Source: Actinomycetes bacterium
GTDB lineage: Bacteria > Actinomycetota > Actinomycetes > Mycobacteriales > Micromonosporaceae
Assembly (NCBI GenBank): GCA_023402505.1
Contig: JAEYGD010000143.1
Location: forward strand, 1-64,000
Direction of reading: 5' to 3'
DNA length: 64,000 nt
The notes under the pieces are model-generated. The model saw only the letters and a list, made by a program, of their open reading frames with translations. It made no database searches and was not told where the DNA came from. Both the position numbers and the translations under genes were made by a program. This document shows positions 37,286 through 47,232 of the stretch, in pieces (position 1 is the stretch's first letter; each line of letters begins with the position of its first letter).

Positions 37286-40200
37286 TCAGTCCCTCCCTTG
37301 CCTGCCGCCGAAACGCCGCAGCAGCGTGCCGCGGTCGGTCTCGCCGAGCAGTGCGAACGGCTGGGCGGCCGGGGCATCCGCCGCCGCGATCGGTGACGTG
37401 CCGGCGCACAGCGCGACCGCCAGCGAGCGGGGCGTCGGATTGCGGTACACGTCGGCGACGGTCACCCCGACGCCCGCTCCGGACAGCCGCGTGGCGACCT
37501 CGACGGTGCGCATCGAGTCACCGCCCAGACTGAAGAAGTTGTCCAGCGCGCCGACCCGGTCGACGCCGAGCACACCGGCCCACACCGCGGTGATGGCCGA
37601 CTCGAGCGGGGACGCCGGAGCGACGAATTCCGCGGCCAGCCGCTCGCGGGTCCGGTCCGGCGCCGGCAGGGCGTCCACGTCGACCTTGCCGTTGGCGTTG
37701 CGCGGCAACGCGTCCAGCCGGGTGGTCACGGCAGGTACCAGGTAGGACGGGAGCCGGGTGCGGAGGAAATCCGCGACGGGTTCGGCCGGGAGCGCCGCTG
37801 CGTCCTCGGTCACCACGTAGGCGACCAGCCGGGTGTCGCCCTGCGGTTCCCGGCGCCCGATCACCACGGCCTCGGCTACCAGCGGATGGGCCAGCAGGGC
37901 CGCCTCAACCTCGGCCGGCTCGATCCGGAAGCCCCGCACCTTGACCTGCCGGTCGGCGCGGCCCCGGTAGTCCAGGTCGGCGTCCAGCCGGCGGACCAGG
38001 TCACCGCTGTGATAGCGGCGGGCACCGGGGGCGCCGGCCGGATCCGGCCGGAACCGGTCGGCGGTGAGGCCGGGACGGCCAAGGTAGCCACGGGCGATTC
38101 CGGCGCCTCCGACCACCATCTCGCCGACCGCACCGACCGGCACCGGCAGCAGATCCCCGTCCAGCACCTGGGCGGTCAGATCGGGCAACGGCCGGCCGAT
38201 CGGGCTGCGGAGGCCACCGGCCAGGTCGGCGTCTTCCAGGCGGCGCGACGTCACGTGCACCGTGGTCTCGGTGATGCCGTACATGTTCACCAGGCGCGGA
38301 CCGCCGTCGCGGTACCGGGTGAGCCAGCCGGCTACGGCCGGCAACTCCACCGCCTCGCCGCCAAGCACGACCAGCCGCAAGGGGGAAACGGTTGCCGACT
38401 GCGCGTCGGCAGCCGCGTAAGCCGTGAACGCCGTCGGTGTCTGGCTGAGCACCGTCACCTGTTCGCGCTCGACGAGTTCGCGCAGCTGTGCCGGGGCACG
38501 AAGCACTTCACGGGGAACGACCACCAGTCGGCCGCCGTGCAACAGCGCTCCCCACATCTCCCAGACGGAGAAGTCGAACGCGATCGAGTGCGTCATCGTC
38601 CACACGTCGAGTGGACCCGCTTGCAGCTCGGCGGTGGCGTCGAACAGCCGTGTCGCGTTGTGCTGGGTGATCGCCACACCCTTGGGAGTGCCGGTGGAAC
38701 CGGACGTGTAGATGACGTAGGCCAGATTTTCCGGACGGGCCGAGACCACCGGCGCGGACTCACCCTCGCGGATCAGCAGGGCGGGATCGAGGATCGGCAG
38801 AGTCGGGTCCAGTTCGCGCAGCCGATCAGCGACCGGGCCGACGGCCAGGACTGCCGCCGGGCGGGCGTCGGCCAGGATCAGAGCGATCCGCTCGGCCGGG
38901 TGCTCCGCGTCCAGCGGGAGGTAGGCGGCGCCGGCACAGGTCACTCCGGCCACCGTGGCGACCAGGTCGACCGTCCGGTCGAGGCACACTCCGACCAGCG
39001 CCTCCGGTCCGATGCCACGGGCCGCGAGAGCGGCGGCGAGGAGTTCGGCCCGTTCGAGGAGCTCGGTGTAGGTGTAGGTCCGCGTACCGTCGCAGACGGC
39101 CGCTGCGAGTGGTGTGCGCGACACCTGGTCCCGCAGCCGGGATGCCAAGGTGGCGCCGGTGGGCACGAGCGGCAGTGCTACGGCACCGCCGTCCGGACCG
39201 TCGGCCAGCGCGGCGATGAGTCCGGACAGCCGGCGCGCCGGGTCGGTGGGCAGTCCGTCCAGCAGGGCCGGGTACTCCCCCGCCATCCGGGCCACGACGT
39301 CGTCGTCCAGCACATCGGTGGCGTATTCCCAGCGCAGGCTCAGCCCGCCGGCACCGCGGGTGACGGTGAGCGTGAGGTCGAACTTGGCGGTCTCGTTGAC
39401 GACCTCCGGGACACCGGTCCGCAGGCCTGGCATCCGCGGGGCGGTCAACGCGCCCTCCTCCAGGCTGAACATCACCTGGAACAACGGATTGTGACTGGTG
39501 CTCCGGTCCACCCCGAGGGCGTCGATGACCAACTCGAGGGGATAGTCCCGGTGCTCGTGCGCTGCGGTGACCGTAGCGGCGACCCGTTCGATCAGGTCAC
39601 CGGCGGTCGGATCGCCGTCCAGCCCTACCCGGAGCACCACCGTGTTGACGAAGAAGCCCATCAGATCCCGAAGCCGCTCATCGGTACGGTCACTCATCGG
39701 CGTACCGATCAGGATGTCGTCCTGCCGGGCGTAGCGCCGCAGAAGCACCGCGAACGCGGAAAGCAGCACAGTGAAGTCCGTGGTTCCGGCGGCCAGGGCC
39801 GCGGTCCGGACCCGGGTGGCCAGACTGGCGTCGACCTCGGTGGTGACGGTCCGGCCGCGGTGGCTCTGCGTCGGCGGTCGCCGCCGCGTGGCCAGTTGGA
39901 GCAACGGCGGACTGCCGGCCAGCTGGCTGAGCCAGTAGTCGCGGTCGCCGTCCAGCCAGCCGCCGGCCAGCCGGTCCCGCTGCCACTCGGCGAAGTCGCC
40001 GTACCGGAGCTCCGCTGTGGGCAGCACCGGGACGGTGCCCGCCGTCAGCGCCGCGTAGCACTCGCCGAGTTCGTGGCAGAGCAGCTCCAGCGAGCGGCCG
40101 TCGAAAACCAGGTGGTGCAGCGTCTGCACGAGGATGTGTTCGTCGTCGGCCAGGCGCAGCAGCGCGAACCGGAAGAGCGGTCCGCGTTCCAGATCGAAGC

Positions 40201-43200
40201 GGGTGGCCGCGGCGGCGCGGATCAGCTCCTGTGACCGGGCGGATCGTTCGGCCGGGCCCTGCCCCCGCAGATCCACCACGGAGAGAACGGCCGGGACGGT
40301 GTCGTCGACCACCCGCACGGGACGGCCGTCCCGCACCTCGAACCGGCTGCGCAGCACATCGTGGCGCCGGACGATGTGGTCGGCCGCGCCCCGCAGCGCG
40401 GGCAGGTCGAGCGCGCCCGTCAGCCGCACCGAGCTGCTCAGGTTGTACGCCGGGACATCGTGACTGAGCTGTTCCAGGAACCAGAGCCGGCGTTGGCCGA
40501 AGGAGAGCTCGAACGGCCCCGGCGCGCTCGGCCGGGCGTGCAGGACCGGGCCGGTGCCGGCGCCCGCCTGGTTCCGAATCAGCGCGGCGAGTCCGGCGGC
40601 GGTGGGTGCCCGGAACACCGAACCCACGCCGAGGTCGACATCGAGGTCGGCGCGCAACGCGGCGACCAGCCGCACTGCCTGGACAGAATCTCCGCCCAGG
40701 TCGAAGAAGTTGTCGCCGGCCGCGGCCTCGGGCCGGTTGAGCACCGAACGCCAGCGGGCGAGCACCGCCTCGCCGGTGGCGTCCAGCTGGGCGTCGCTCG
40801 ATCCGGTAGTCTCGGGCCGGGCACCGGCAAGAGCCGTCAGGGCGGACCGGTCGATCTTCCCGTTCGGTGACAACGGCAGCTCGGGGAGGACGCGTACCAC
40901 CCTCGGGACGAGGTAGTGCGGGACGCGGGAGCGCAGTACGGCAGTGAGCTCCGCCGGGTCGACCGGAGCGGAGGCTTGCACGAACGCGGCCAGCCGGCGG
41001 GTGTCGCCGGGTCCCTGGGCGACCACCGCGGCGGCGGCCCGGACCGCTGGATGTCCACCGAGAACCGCTTCGATCTCACCGAGCTCGATCCGATGGCCAT
41101 TGATCTTGACTTGGTGGTCGGTCCGGCCGAGGATCTCGATCTCGCCGTCGCGGCGGAAGTAGCCGATGTCGCCGGAGCGGAACAGACGTTCGCCGTCGCG
41201 TTCGATGAACCGTTCCGCGGTCCGGACCGGATCACCCAGGTAACCCATTCCCACCCCGGCGCCGCCCACGTAGATCTCCCCCGGCACCAGGTCCGGGCTG
41301 GGCCGCAGATGCGCGTCCAGCACGTGATGCCGGCAGTTGCGCAGCGGTAGCCCGTACGGGATCGAGCCCGCCCGGGTGTCCGGCTCCCGCACCACGTGCG
41401 CGATCGACCAGATGGAGGTCTCGGTCGGTCCGCCGAGCGCGATGACCTGCGCGCCGGGGACGGCGGACCAGATCTGGGCAGGCAGCGTCACCGGCACCTT
41501 GTCGCCGCTGAGCAGGACCCGGCGCAGGGCGAGTCGCTCCTGTGACGGGTCGCCGGTCAGATGCTCCACGAGCATCTGGGCCAGCGCCGGGACCGAGTTC
41601 CACACCGTGACTTCTCGCGCTCGGCAGACCTCGGCCCAATGCGCCGGATCGAGGCGCCCCGCGTCCGGCAGGACCAGCGTCCCACCGGCGGCGAGAGTGC
41701 CGAACAGGTCGTAGGCGGAGAGGTCGAAGGAGAGTTCGGACAGGCCGAAGACCCGATCCCCGGCGCCGATGCCGAACCGCCGATTCACGTCCAGCACGGT
41801 GTTGAGCACGCCGCGGTGCGCCACCATGGCGCCCTTGGGCTCGCCCGTCGATCCCGACGTGTAGAGCACATAGGCGAGGTCGTCCAGGCCGCGAGCGGGC
41901 CAGCCGGTCCGGCTCGAGCGGCGACCGGGGGCAGGCGCCTCGACCAGCAGCCGGCGGACGGCGGGCCAGCACACCTGGTCCCGCACCGCGGCAGTGGTAA
42001 CGGCGACGCCGGCTCCGGACCGCTCGATCAGCACCCGGATCCGCTCGGCCGGCAGGCCCGGATCGACCGGCAGGTACGCGGCTCCGGCACGCAGCGTCGC
42101 CAGTACCGCCACCGCCTGCTCCCAGCCCTTGGTGAGCACGATGGCGACGAGCTCACCCGGGCTCACGCCGCTGTCGATGAGCTCCTCGGCCAGCAACTCG
42201 GCATGTCGGTTCAGCTCCGCGTAGTCGATGGTCCGCCGGGAGTCCACCACCGCCGGGGCCGCCGGTGTGGCGGCGGCGTGCTCGGCCACGTAGTCGGGGA
42301 GCAGCCGTCCCGGCAGATTCGCCCCGGTGTCATTGACCCGAGCGCGCCGGCTCAGCTGCGCGGCCGGGACCAGATCGATCTCCGCGTCCTGCCAGGCCGA
42401 GCCGTCCGGTGCGGCGAGCGCCTCCAGCAGCCGCTGATGCGCCTCGAACATGTCGTCCAGTACCCCGTCGGCGATCAGGTCGGCGCGGGCGTCCCAGGTG
42501 AACTGCAACTCCTGCCCGGTCTCGTAGATCTGGTAGTCCAGCAGCACCTGCGGCGTCTGCGAGGCACCGTAAACCGGCTCGCCGAACGCGGTGGCGGGCG
42601 CGCGCGGCGTGCCGAGCAACGGTGTCACCACGATCGGCATCGTCGCGCCGGCCGCTCCGCGGGTGCGGTTCAGCTCCCGCAACACGCTGGTGCCGGTGAA
42701 GAAGCGGTGATCCAGGTCGTCGTTCAGCCGCTGCTGCATGGACGTGGCCCACTCGGCGAACGAACCCGGCCAGTCCTCGACCGCCAGCAGCGAGGTACTG
42801 GTGAAGTCGCCGACGATCCGGTCGACGTCGGGGTGCAACGGCAGCCGGTTGAACAGCGGGACGTTGAGGGTGAAGCGGTCCTGCCCGGTCCATCTACGCA
42901 GCACCTGGGCGAAGACGGCGATCAGCACACCGGCCGGGGTGACTCCCACGGCGGCGGCGTGGTCGCGCAGCCGACGCCAGCTGTCGGCCGGCAAACCCGC
43001 CGTCCAGCGCCGGAACTGGGGCGTGGAGCCCGGGCCGGGTTGCGGCACCGCCATCGGCAAGTGCGGCGCCGGGGGCAGGTCAGCCAGCCGTTCCCGCCAG
43101 TACTGCTCGGCCTGCCGGCTGCGCGGGGTATCGGTCATCCGTTGCTCCGCGACCAGGTAGTCGCGGAACGTGATCCGGGGCGGCGCCGGCACCTCGTCCG

Positions 43201-45586
43201 GACGTTCGTAGAGCTCGTGCAGTTCGGGCACGAGGATGCTGAAGTAGGACCACGCGTCCGCGATGACCAGATCGAAGGACAGGTGCACCCGGGTCCGCTC
43301 GCCGTCCAGGAGGGTCAGCCGCAGCTGGAACATCGGCCAGACCTGGGGGTCAAAAACTTCGTTCTCCATCGCGGAGCGAACCTCGGCGAGGTGCTTCTCC
43401 ACCTGCTGCGCGGGCTGTCCGCGTAGGTCGGCGACCGCCACCTGGTAGGCCGGCGCCTCCGGCATGACCTGTTGCCGGCCGTCCGGGAGCACCACCGCCC
43501 GCAGCATGTCGTGCCGCTCGATCAGCGTGCGCCACGCGGTGATCAGGCGCTCCGGCTCGAGACCGTCCCGGTCCCACTCGAAGTATCCGTGGCAGCCCAC
43601 GCCGCCCAGCTCGACCGATTCGGACCGCCCGATCCAATACGCCTGCTGGGTGTCGGTGAGTCGGAACGGCTCGTGCCGGGCTTCCGGGTCGGACGTGATG
43701 GTGTCCGGCAGGCCGGCCGCCGTCGCCCTGGCGGTGGTCCGCGCGGCGGTGATCGCGGTGGCGATCCCGGCCGGCGTCGGGTCGCTCGTCAGCCGGCGCA
43801 CGCCGATGACGACGCCGAAGGTCTGCTCGAGCGTAGTGTCCAGGCGCATCAGAGCCAGTGAGTCGGCGCCGAGGTCGGGCAGCCGGTCGAGCACGCCGAT
43901 CCGCGGCACACCCAGGATCTGTTCACACACACCGGCGACAGCGGCTTCGACCGGGTCGCGCGGTCCAACGTATTCCACGCCGAGGTCCGCACGGCTCAAC
44001 TCGGGCGCGGGCAGGGCTTGGCGGTCCACCTTGCCGTTCGCGTTCTGCGGCATCGCCGGCAGGGCGACGACGGCGCTCGGTACCAGGGCGGCTGGGAGCC
44101 GCTCAGCGAGCCAGGCGCGCACCTCCGACTGTCCGGGCAGAGCACCGTGCTCGCCGGCGATCCAGGCGACAAGTCGCAGATCACCGGCCGTGCTGGGCAC
44201 CGCCTTGGCGACCGCCTCGTTGATCCGCGGGTGCTGGCGCAGGACCGTCTCCAACTCGCCCGGCTCGACCCGGTGGCCGCGGATCTTGACCTGGTCGTCG
44301 ATCCGGCCGATCACCTCAAGAGTGCCGTCTGCGCAGCGGATGCCCAGGTCGCCGGAGCGGAACAGCCGCTCCCCGGGCGCACCGGACGGGTGCGGCACCA
44401 GGCGATCGGCGCTCAGGCCGGCGCGGCCCAGATAGCCGCGGAACAGGTGCCGGCCGCCGATGTAGATCTCCCCGACGGAGCCGTCCGGAACCTCGTTGAG
44501 GTCTTCGTCGAGCAGCAGCACCGAGCGTCCGGTCATCGGCCAGCCGGTGCTCGGCGCCCGCTCGGCGCGTTCGCCCGGGCTGAGGTCACGCGAGGTGAGG
44601 TGCAGCCCGCGGCCCAGATCGACGGCGCCGGTGATGTTGAGCATCTCCGAGGAGCCGTACGTCATGGCGAAGTCGAACGGCAACTCCGGCGGGGTCCAGC
44701 GCAGGAACCGCTCCCCCGTCGAGATCATCAGGCGTAGGTCGGTGGTGGCCGGCCATGGCAGGTCGCAGAGCCGGTCGGCAATGGTCCGGACGAGGTAGCT
44801 GACGGTGATCCGGTGCTCCACCATCCAGTCGCGGAGAGCGGGCGGCGAGGCCACCACGTCGTCCGGCGGTACGTGCACCTGGGCACCGGCGGCCAGGAAC
44901 GCCCACACCTCGGCCGGCACGGCGCCGAAGCTTGGCGGCCCGACCCAGGTGGACCGGTCGTCCGGTCCGATCCGGTATGCCGATGTGGCCCAGGTGACCA
45001 GATTCGCGACCGTGCCATGCAACCCGCCGACCGCTTTCGGCTTGCCGGTGGAGCCGGAGGTGTAGACAGCGTAGGCGAGGCCTTCCGGTGCCATTGGCCA
45101 CCGCGGCGACCGGCGCTCGCCACTGGCGTTGGCGTCGTTGTCCACCGCGACGATCGGTGCGCCGCTGTCCGGCAGCGTCGCGGCGATCAAGGTGTTCGTC
45201 AGCACGGCCCGGATACCGCTGTCGGTCAGTTGTGCCGCGATCCGGGACGGCGGGTCGGCGGGATTGAGCAGGACCGCGGACCCGCCGGCGCGCATGACGG
45301 CCAGGACCGCGACGGCGACGTCGCCTCCGCGTGGCAGGCACACCGCGACCGGCGCCTCGGGGGCGTCTACCAGGGGCCATAGATGTGCCGCCAGAGCGTC
45401 CGCGCGGGCGTCCAGGGTCCGGTAGTCGGTCGTGCCGGACTGCTCCACCACCGCCGGCGCCGAGGGCCGGCGGCGCGCCTGCTCGGCGATCTGGTCGGGC
45501 CACAGGGTCAGAGCGGCGGGTGCGGGCTCGGGGTGGTGGTGATGGCCGGTTTCCCGGGTCGTCCGTGGCTCTTCGGTCTCAAGCAC
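37286..45586 (-). CDS. NRPS A-T-Cy-A(Cys)-T-C-A(Thr-like)-T initiation protein
   Basis: A 2766-residue synthetase from a GTG with GGAAGGAC upstream. A1 spans about 28-540, but the usual FD is FG (220-221), so the amino-group Asp is missing, and the core motif is TYGSSEM. T1 has LGADS, Ser576. A heterocyclisation domain starts at about 642 (LTDTQQAYWIGR) with DLVIADAWS at 772-780 in place of HHxxxDG. A2 gives D-L-Y-N-L-S-L-I-W, the exact cysteine code. T2, a C domain (LHHLVFDGRS), A3 and T3 (Ser2691) follow. A3 reads D-F-W-S-V-G-M-V-H, two changes from threonine. This builds an acyl-thiazoline followed by a Thr-like residue. There is no TE or E domain. Confidence 0.95.
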   Translation of the reverse strand: MLETEEPRTTRETGHHHHPEPAPAALTLWPDQIAEQARRRPSAPAVVEQSGTTDYRTLDARADALAAHLWPLVDAPEAPVAVCLPRGGDVAVAVLAVMRAGGSAVLLNPADPPSRIAAQLTDSGIRAVLTNTLIAATLPDSGAPIVAVDNDANASGERRSPRWPMAPEGLAYAVYTSGSTGKPKAVGGLHGTVANLVTWATSAYRIGPDDRSTWVGPPSFGAVPAEVWAFLAAGAQVHVPPDDVVASPPALRDWMVEHRITVSYLVRTIADRLCDLPWPATTDLRLMISTGERFLRWTPPELPFDFAMTYGSSEMLNITGAVDLGRGLHLTSRDLSPGERAERAPSTGWPMTGRSVLLLDEDLNEVPDGSVGEIYIGGRHLFRGYLGRAGLSADRLVPHPSGAPGERLFRSGDLGIRCADGTLEVIGRIDDQVKIRGHRVEPGELETVLRQHPRINEAVAKAVPSTAGDLRLVAWIAGEHGALPGQSEVRAWLAERLPAALVPSAVVALPAMPQNANGKVDRQALPAPELSRADLGVEYVGPRDPVEAAVAGVCEQILGVPRIGVLDRLPDLGADSLALMRLDTTLEQTFGVVIGVRRLTSDPTPAGIATAITAARTTARATAAGLPDTITSDPEARHEPFRLTDTQQAYWIGRSESVELGGVGCHGYFEWDRDGLEPERLITAWRTLIERHDMLRAVVLPDGRQQVMPEAPAYQVAVADLRGQPAQQVEKHLAEVRSAMENEVFDPQVWPMFQLRLTLLDGERTRVHLSFDLVIADAWSYFSILVPELHELYERPDEVPAPPRITFRDYLVAEQRMTDTPRSRQAEQYWRERLADLPPAPHLPMAVPQPGPGSTPQFRRWTAGLPADSWRRLRDHAAAVGVTPAGVLIAVFAQVLRRWTGQDRFTLNVPLFNRLPLHPDVDRIVGDFTSTSLLAVEDWPGSFAEWATSMQQRLNDDLDHRFFTGTSVLRELNRTRGAAGATMPIVVTPLLGTPRAPATAFGEPVYGASQTPQVLLDYQIYETGQELQFTWDARADLIADGVLDDMFEAHQRLLEALAAPDGSAWQDAEIDLVPAAQLSRRARVNDTGANLPGRLLPDYVAEHAAATPAAPAVVDSRRTIDYAELNRHAELLAEELIDSGVSPGELVAIVLTKGWEQAVAVLATLRAGAAYLPVDPGLPAERIRVLIERSGAGVAVTTAAVRDQVCWPAVRRLLVEAPAPGRRSSRTGWPARGLDDLAYVLYTSGSTGEPKGAMVAHRGVLNTVLDVNRRFGIGAGDRVFGLSELSFDLSAYDLFGTLAAGGTLVLPDAGRLDPAHWAEVCRAREVTVWNSVPALAQMLVEHLTGDPSQERLALRRVLLSGDKVPVTLPAQIWSAVPGAQVIALGGPTETSIWSIAHVVREPDTRAGSIPYGLPLRNCRHHVLDAHLRPSPDLVPGEIYVGGAGVGMGYLGDPVRTAERFIERDGERLFRSGDIGYFRRDGEIEILGRTDHQVKINGHRIELGEIEAVLGGHPAVRAAAAVVAQGPGDTRRLAAFVQASAPVDPAELTAVLRSRVPHYLVPRVVRVLPELPLSPNGKIDRSALTALAGARPETTGSSDAQLDATGEAVLARWRSVLNRPEAAAGDNFFDLGGDSVQAVRLVAALRADLDVDLGVGSVFRAPTAAGLAALIRNQAGAGTGPVLHARPSAPGPFELSFGQRRLWFLEQLSHDVPAYNLSSSVRLTGALDLPALRGAADHIVRRHDVLRSRFEVRDGRPVRVVDDTVPAVLSVVDLRGQGPAERSARSQELIRAAAATRFDLERGPLFRFALLRLADDEHILVQTLHHLVFDGRSLELLCHELGECYAALTAGTVPVLPTAELRYGDFAEWQRDRLAGGWLDGDRDYWLSQLAGSPPLLQLATRRRPPTQSHRGRTVTTEVDASLATRVRTAALAAGTTDFTVLLSAFAVLLRRYARQDDILIGTPMSDRTDERLRDLMGFFVNTVVLRVGLDGDPTAGDLIERVAATVTAAHEHRDYPLELVIDALGVDRSTSHNPLFQVMFSLEEGALTAPRMPGLRTGVPEVVNETAKFDLTLTVTRGAGGLSLRWEYATDVLDDDVVARMAGEYPALLDGLPTDPARRLSGLIAALADGPDGGAVALPLVPTGATLASRLRDQVSRTPLAAAVCDGTRTYTYTELLERAELLAAALAARGIGPEALVGVCLDRTVDLVATVAGVTCAGAAYLPLDAEHPAERIALILADARPAAVLAVGPVADRLRELDPTLPILDPALLIREGESAPVVSARPENLAYVIYTSGSTGTPKGVAITQHNATRLFDATAELQAGPLDVWTMTHSIAFDFSVWEMWGALLHGGRLVVVPREVLRAPAQLRELVEREQVTVLSQTPTAFTAYAAADAQSATVSPLRLVVLGGEAVELPAVAGWLTRYRDGGPRLVNMYGITETTVHVTSRRLEDADLAGGLRSPIGRPLPDLTAQVLDGDLLPVPVGAVGEMVVGGAGIARGYLGRPGLTADRFRPDPAGAPGARRYHSGDLVRRLDADLDYRGRADRQVKVRGFRIEPAEVEAALLAHPLVAEAVVIGRREPQGDTRLVAYVVTEDAAALPAEPVADFLRTRLPSYLVPAVTTRLDALPRNANGKVDVDALPAPDRTRERLAAEFVAPASPLESAITAVWAGVLGVDRVGALDNFFSLGGDSMRTVEVATRLSGAGVGVTVADVYRNPTPRSLAVALCAGTSPIAAADAPAAQPFALLGETDRGTLLRRFGGRQGRD

Positions 45587-45627
45587 GTTCCACAGTCCTT
45601 CCGCTCAGGCGATGCCGCCGGTGCCGT

Positions 45628-47232
45628 TCATCGGTCGAGCCGGGCGCACCAGCCGTCTCCGGCGAGCAGGTCGAGTCCCATTGCCCGCGCGGTGCGCAAC
45701 GCCTCCGCGAGCCGGTAGACGATCGGTTCCCCGGCCTGGTTGAAGGAGGTGCAGACGACCGCCTCCGTACCGGTCCGGCGGCACATCGCGGCCAGCACCG
45801 CGGCATACCCGTCCTGGCTGGTCACCACCTGCGGCCGGGCGGTGTTGTCGACGTGGGTCACCGCCGCGAGACGGTCCCGCGCGTCGGCCCGGACCTCGGC
45901 GGCAACCAGCATGTGCGCCGACGGGACACCGATGAACGACCGCTCGAACTCGGCCGGGGTCACCGATGGCGCGAGCGGGCGCCAGGTCTCCCGCGACTTC
46001 CGTACGTTGATCACATCCCGCAGCGCCTCCGAGTCGGGCCGCGCGATGATGCATCGGCGACCCAGTGCTCGAGGCCCGATCTCCGCGCGGCCGTCAAACC
46101 AGCCCACCACCGCGTCCTCGTCGACCAGGCGCCGAGCGAGTTCATCAGCATCAATGCGCTCCACGGGCAGGCCCTCCGCGGTCAGTGCGGCGAAGGCCTC
46201 GTCGGGTTCGATGCCCCGTCCCAACCCGAAGCCGGCCGCGACCCGGCAGTCCGCCGGACGCGCCGACGCGGCCACCGCGGCCCCGAGGGCGATTCCGGTG
46301 TCTCCGGCCGGCGGCGGAATCACCAGTTCCACACCGGCGTCCCGGCATCGGCGAGCAAGGCGGCCGTTGAGCGAGCAGTTCAGCGCGAGACCGCCCGCGT
46401 AGATCAGCACGTCGATCTCGTCCAGCACCTCATCGACGTACTCGAGGACGCGGGACGAGACTCTCTCCTGCGCGGTACGGGCGAGGTCAGCGCGATCCAC
46501 GAAGGACAGATTTCGGCCCAGATTCCTCTCCAGCCGCGACGCGAGCGAGCGCACCAGGTACGGGTACAGGTCGCGGTGAGCTTCCGGGCGTACCGGCAGC
46601 TCGCCCTCGCTCCGATCATCGACGAGCTCCGGCAGCGCCAGGTCGCCCGGCCGCCCGTACGCGGCCAGCCCCATCGTCTTGCCCTCCTGGCCGGAGGCGA
46701 AGCCGAGGTACGTGGTGACGCCTTCGTAGTAGATGCCCAGTGAGGCGGCCAGTGCCAGGTACCACGACCGGTCCAGTTCGGCGCCCTTGAGCCGGAACAG
46801 CGATCCGGCGGTCGATTCACCGGCGCCATCCAGCGCCAGCGCAGCTATCCGGCGTCCCCTCAGTTCGTCGGGCAGGAACGCCATGCCGCTCCAGCCGTGC
46901 GCGACGTGATGTTCGACGAAGGTGACCTCGACGTCCGGGCGGACACCGGCCGGCTCGCACGTGCGGCGCAGCTCGGCGGCCACCTCGGTGCGTGACACCG
47001 GGACCGCCTCCGGCATCCATCCGTAGGCGATGGCGTCGACGTCCTCGCCCCGCACACCGGCGATCGAGAGGACCTCCTGGGCAGCTAGCGTGGGCCGGGC
47101 GCCCGGCGCCTTCTTGATCCTCAGCAGGCGTTCCTCGTCCACCGCCGCGACGACGCGGTTGTCGACCACAAGCGCCGCGCCGGCGTCCACGCCGACTCCA
47201 TGAGTTCCGTTCAATCCCAGTACGACCGACAT
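45628..47232 (-). CDS. O-carbamoyltransferase (NodU/CmcH family)
   Basis: A 534-residue protein starting MSVVLGLNGTHGVGVDAGAA. The ATG overlaps the ADC synthase stop (TGATG), and is preferred to a GTG nine bases upstream. The N-terminal ASKHA-type domain shows VEHHVAHGWSGM and ALDGAGESTAGSLF, and the C-terminal domain shows GRAEIGPRALGRRCI and VCTSFNQAGEPIV. Relatives use carbamoyl phosphate and ATP to place a carbamoyl group on a hydroxyl of antibiotics. A primary alcohol of the AmCP-derived amino acid, or a Ser/Thr hydroxyl, would be plausible acceptors. It lies 41 bases before the large NRPS gene. Confidence 0.92.
   Translation of the reverse strand: MSVVLGLNGTHGVGVDAGAALVVDNRVVAAVDEERLLRIKKAPGARPTLAAQEVLSIAGVRGEDVDAIAYGWMPEAVPVSRTEVAAELRRTCEPAGVRPDVEVTFVEHHVAHGWSGMAFLPDELRGRRIAALALDGAGESTAGSLFRLKGAELDRSWYLALAASLGIYYEGVTTYLGFASGQEGKTMGLAAYGRPGDLALPELVDDRSEGELPVRPEAHRDLYPYLVRSLASRLERNLGRNLSFVDRADLARTAQERVSSRVLEYVDEVLDEIDVLIYAGGLALNCSLNGRLARRCRDAGVELVIPPPAGDTGIALGAAVAASARPADCRVAAGFGLGRGIEPDEAFAALTAEGLPVERIDADELARRLVDEDAVVGWFDGRAEIGPRALGRRCIIARPDSEALRDVINVRKSRETWRPLAPSVTPAEFERSFIGVPSAHMLVAAEVRADARDRLAAVTHVDNTARPQVVTSQDGYAAVLAAMCRRTGTEAVVCTSFNQAGEPIVYRLAEALRTARAMGLDLLAGDGWCARLDR

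Noticed and set aside
37286..45586. Ordinary condensation domain in the second module of the large NRPS
   Set aside because: The active-site motif is DLVIADAWS (DxxxxDxxS), not HHxxxDG, and the N-terminal LTDTQQAYWIGR is typical of Cy domains; the following A domain has the exact Cys code.
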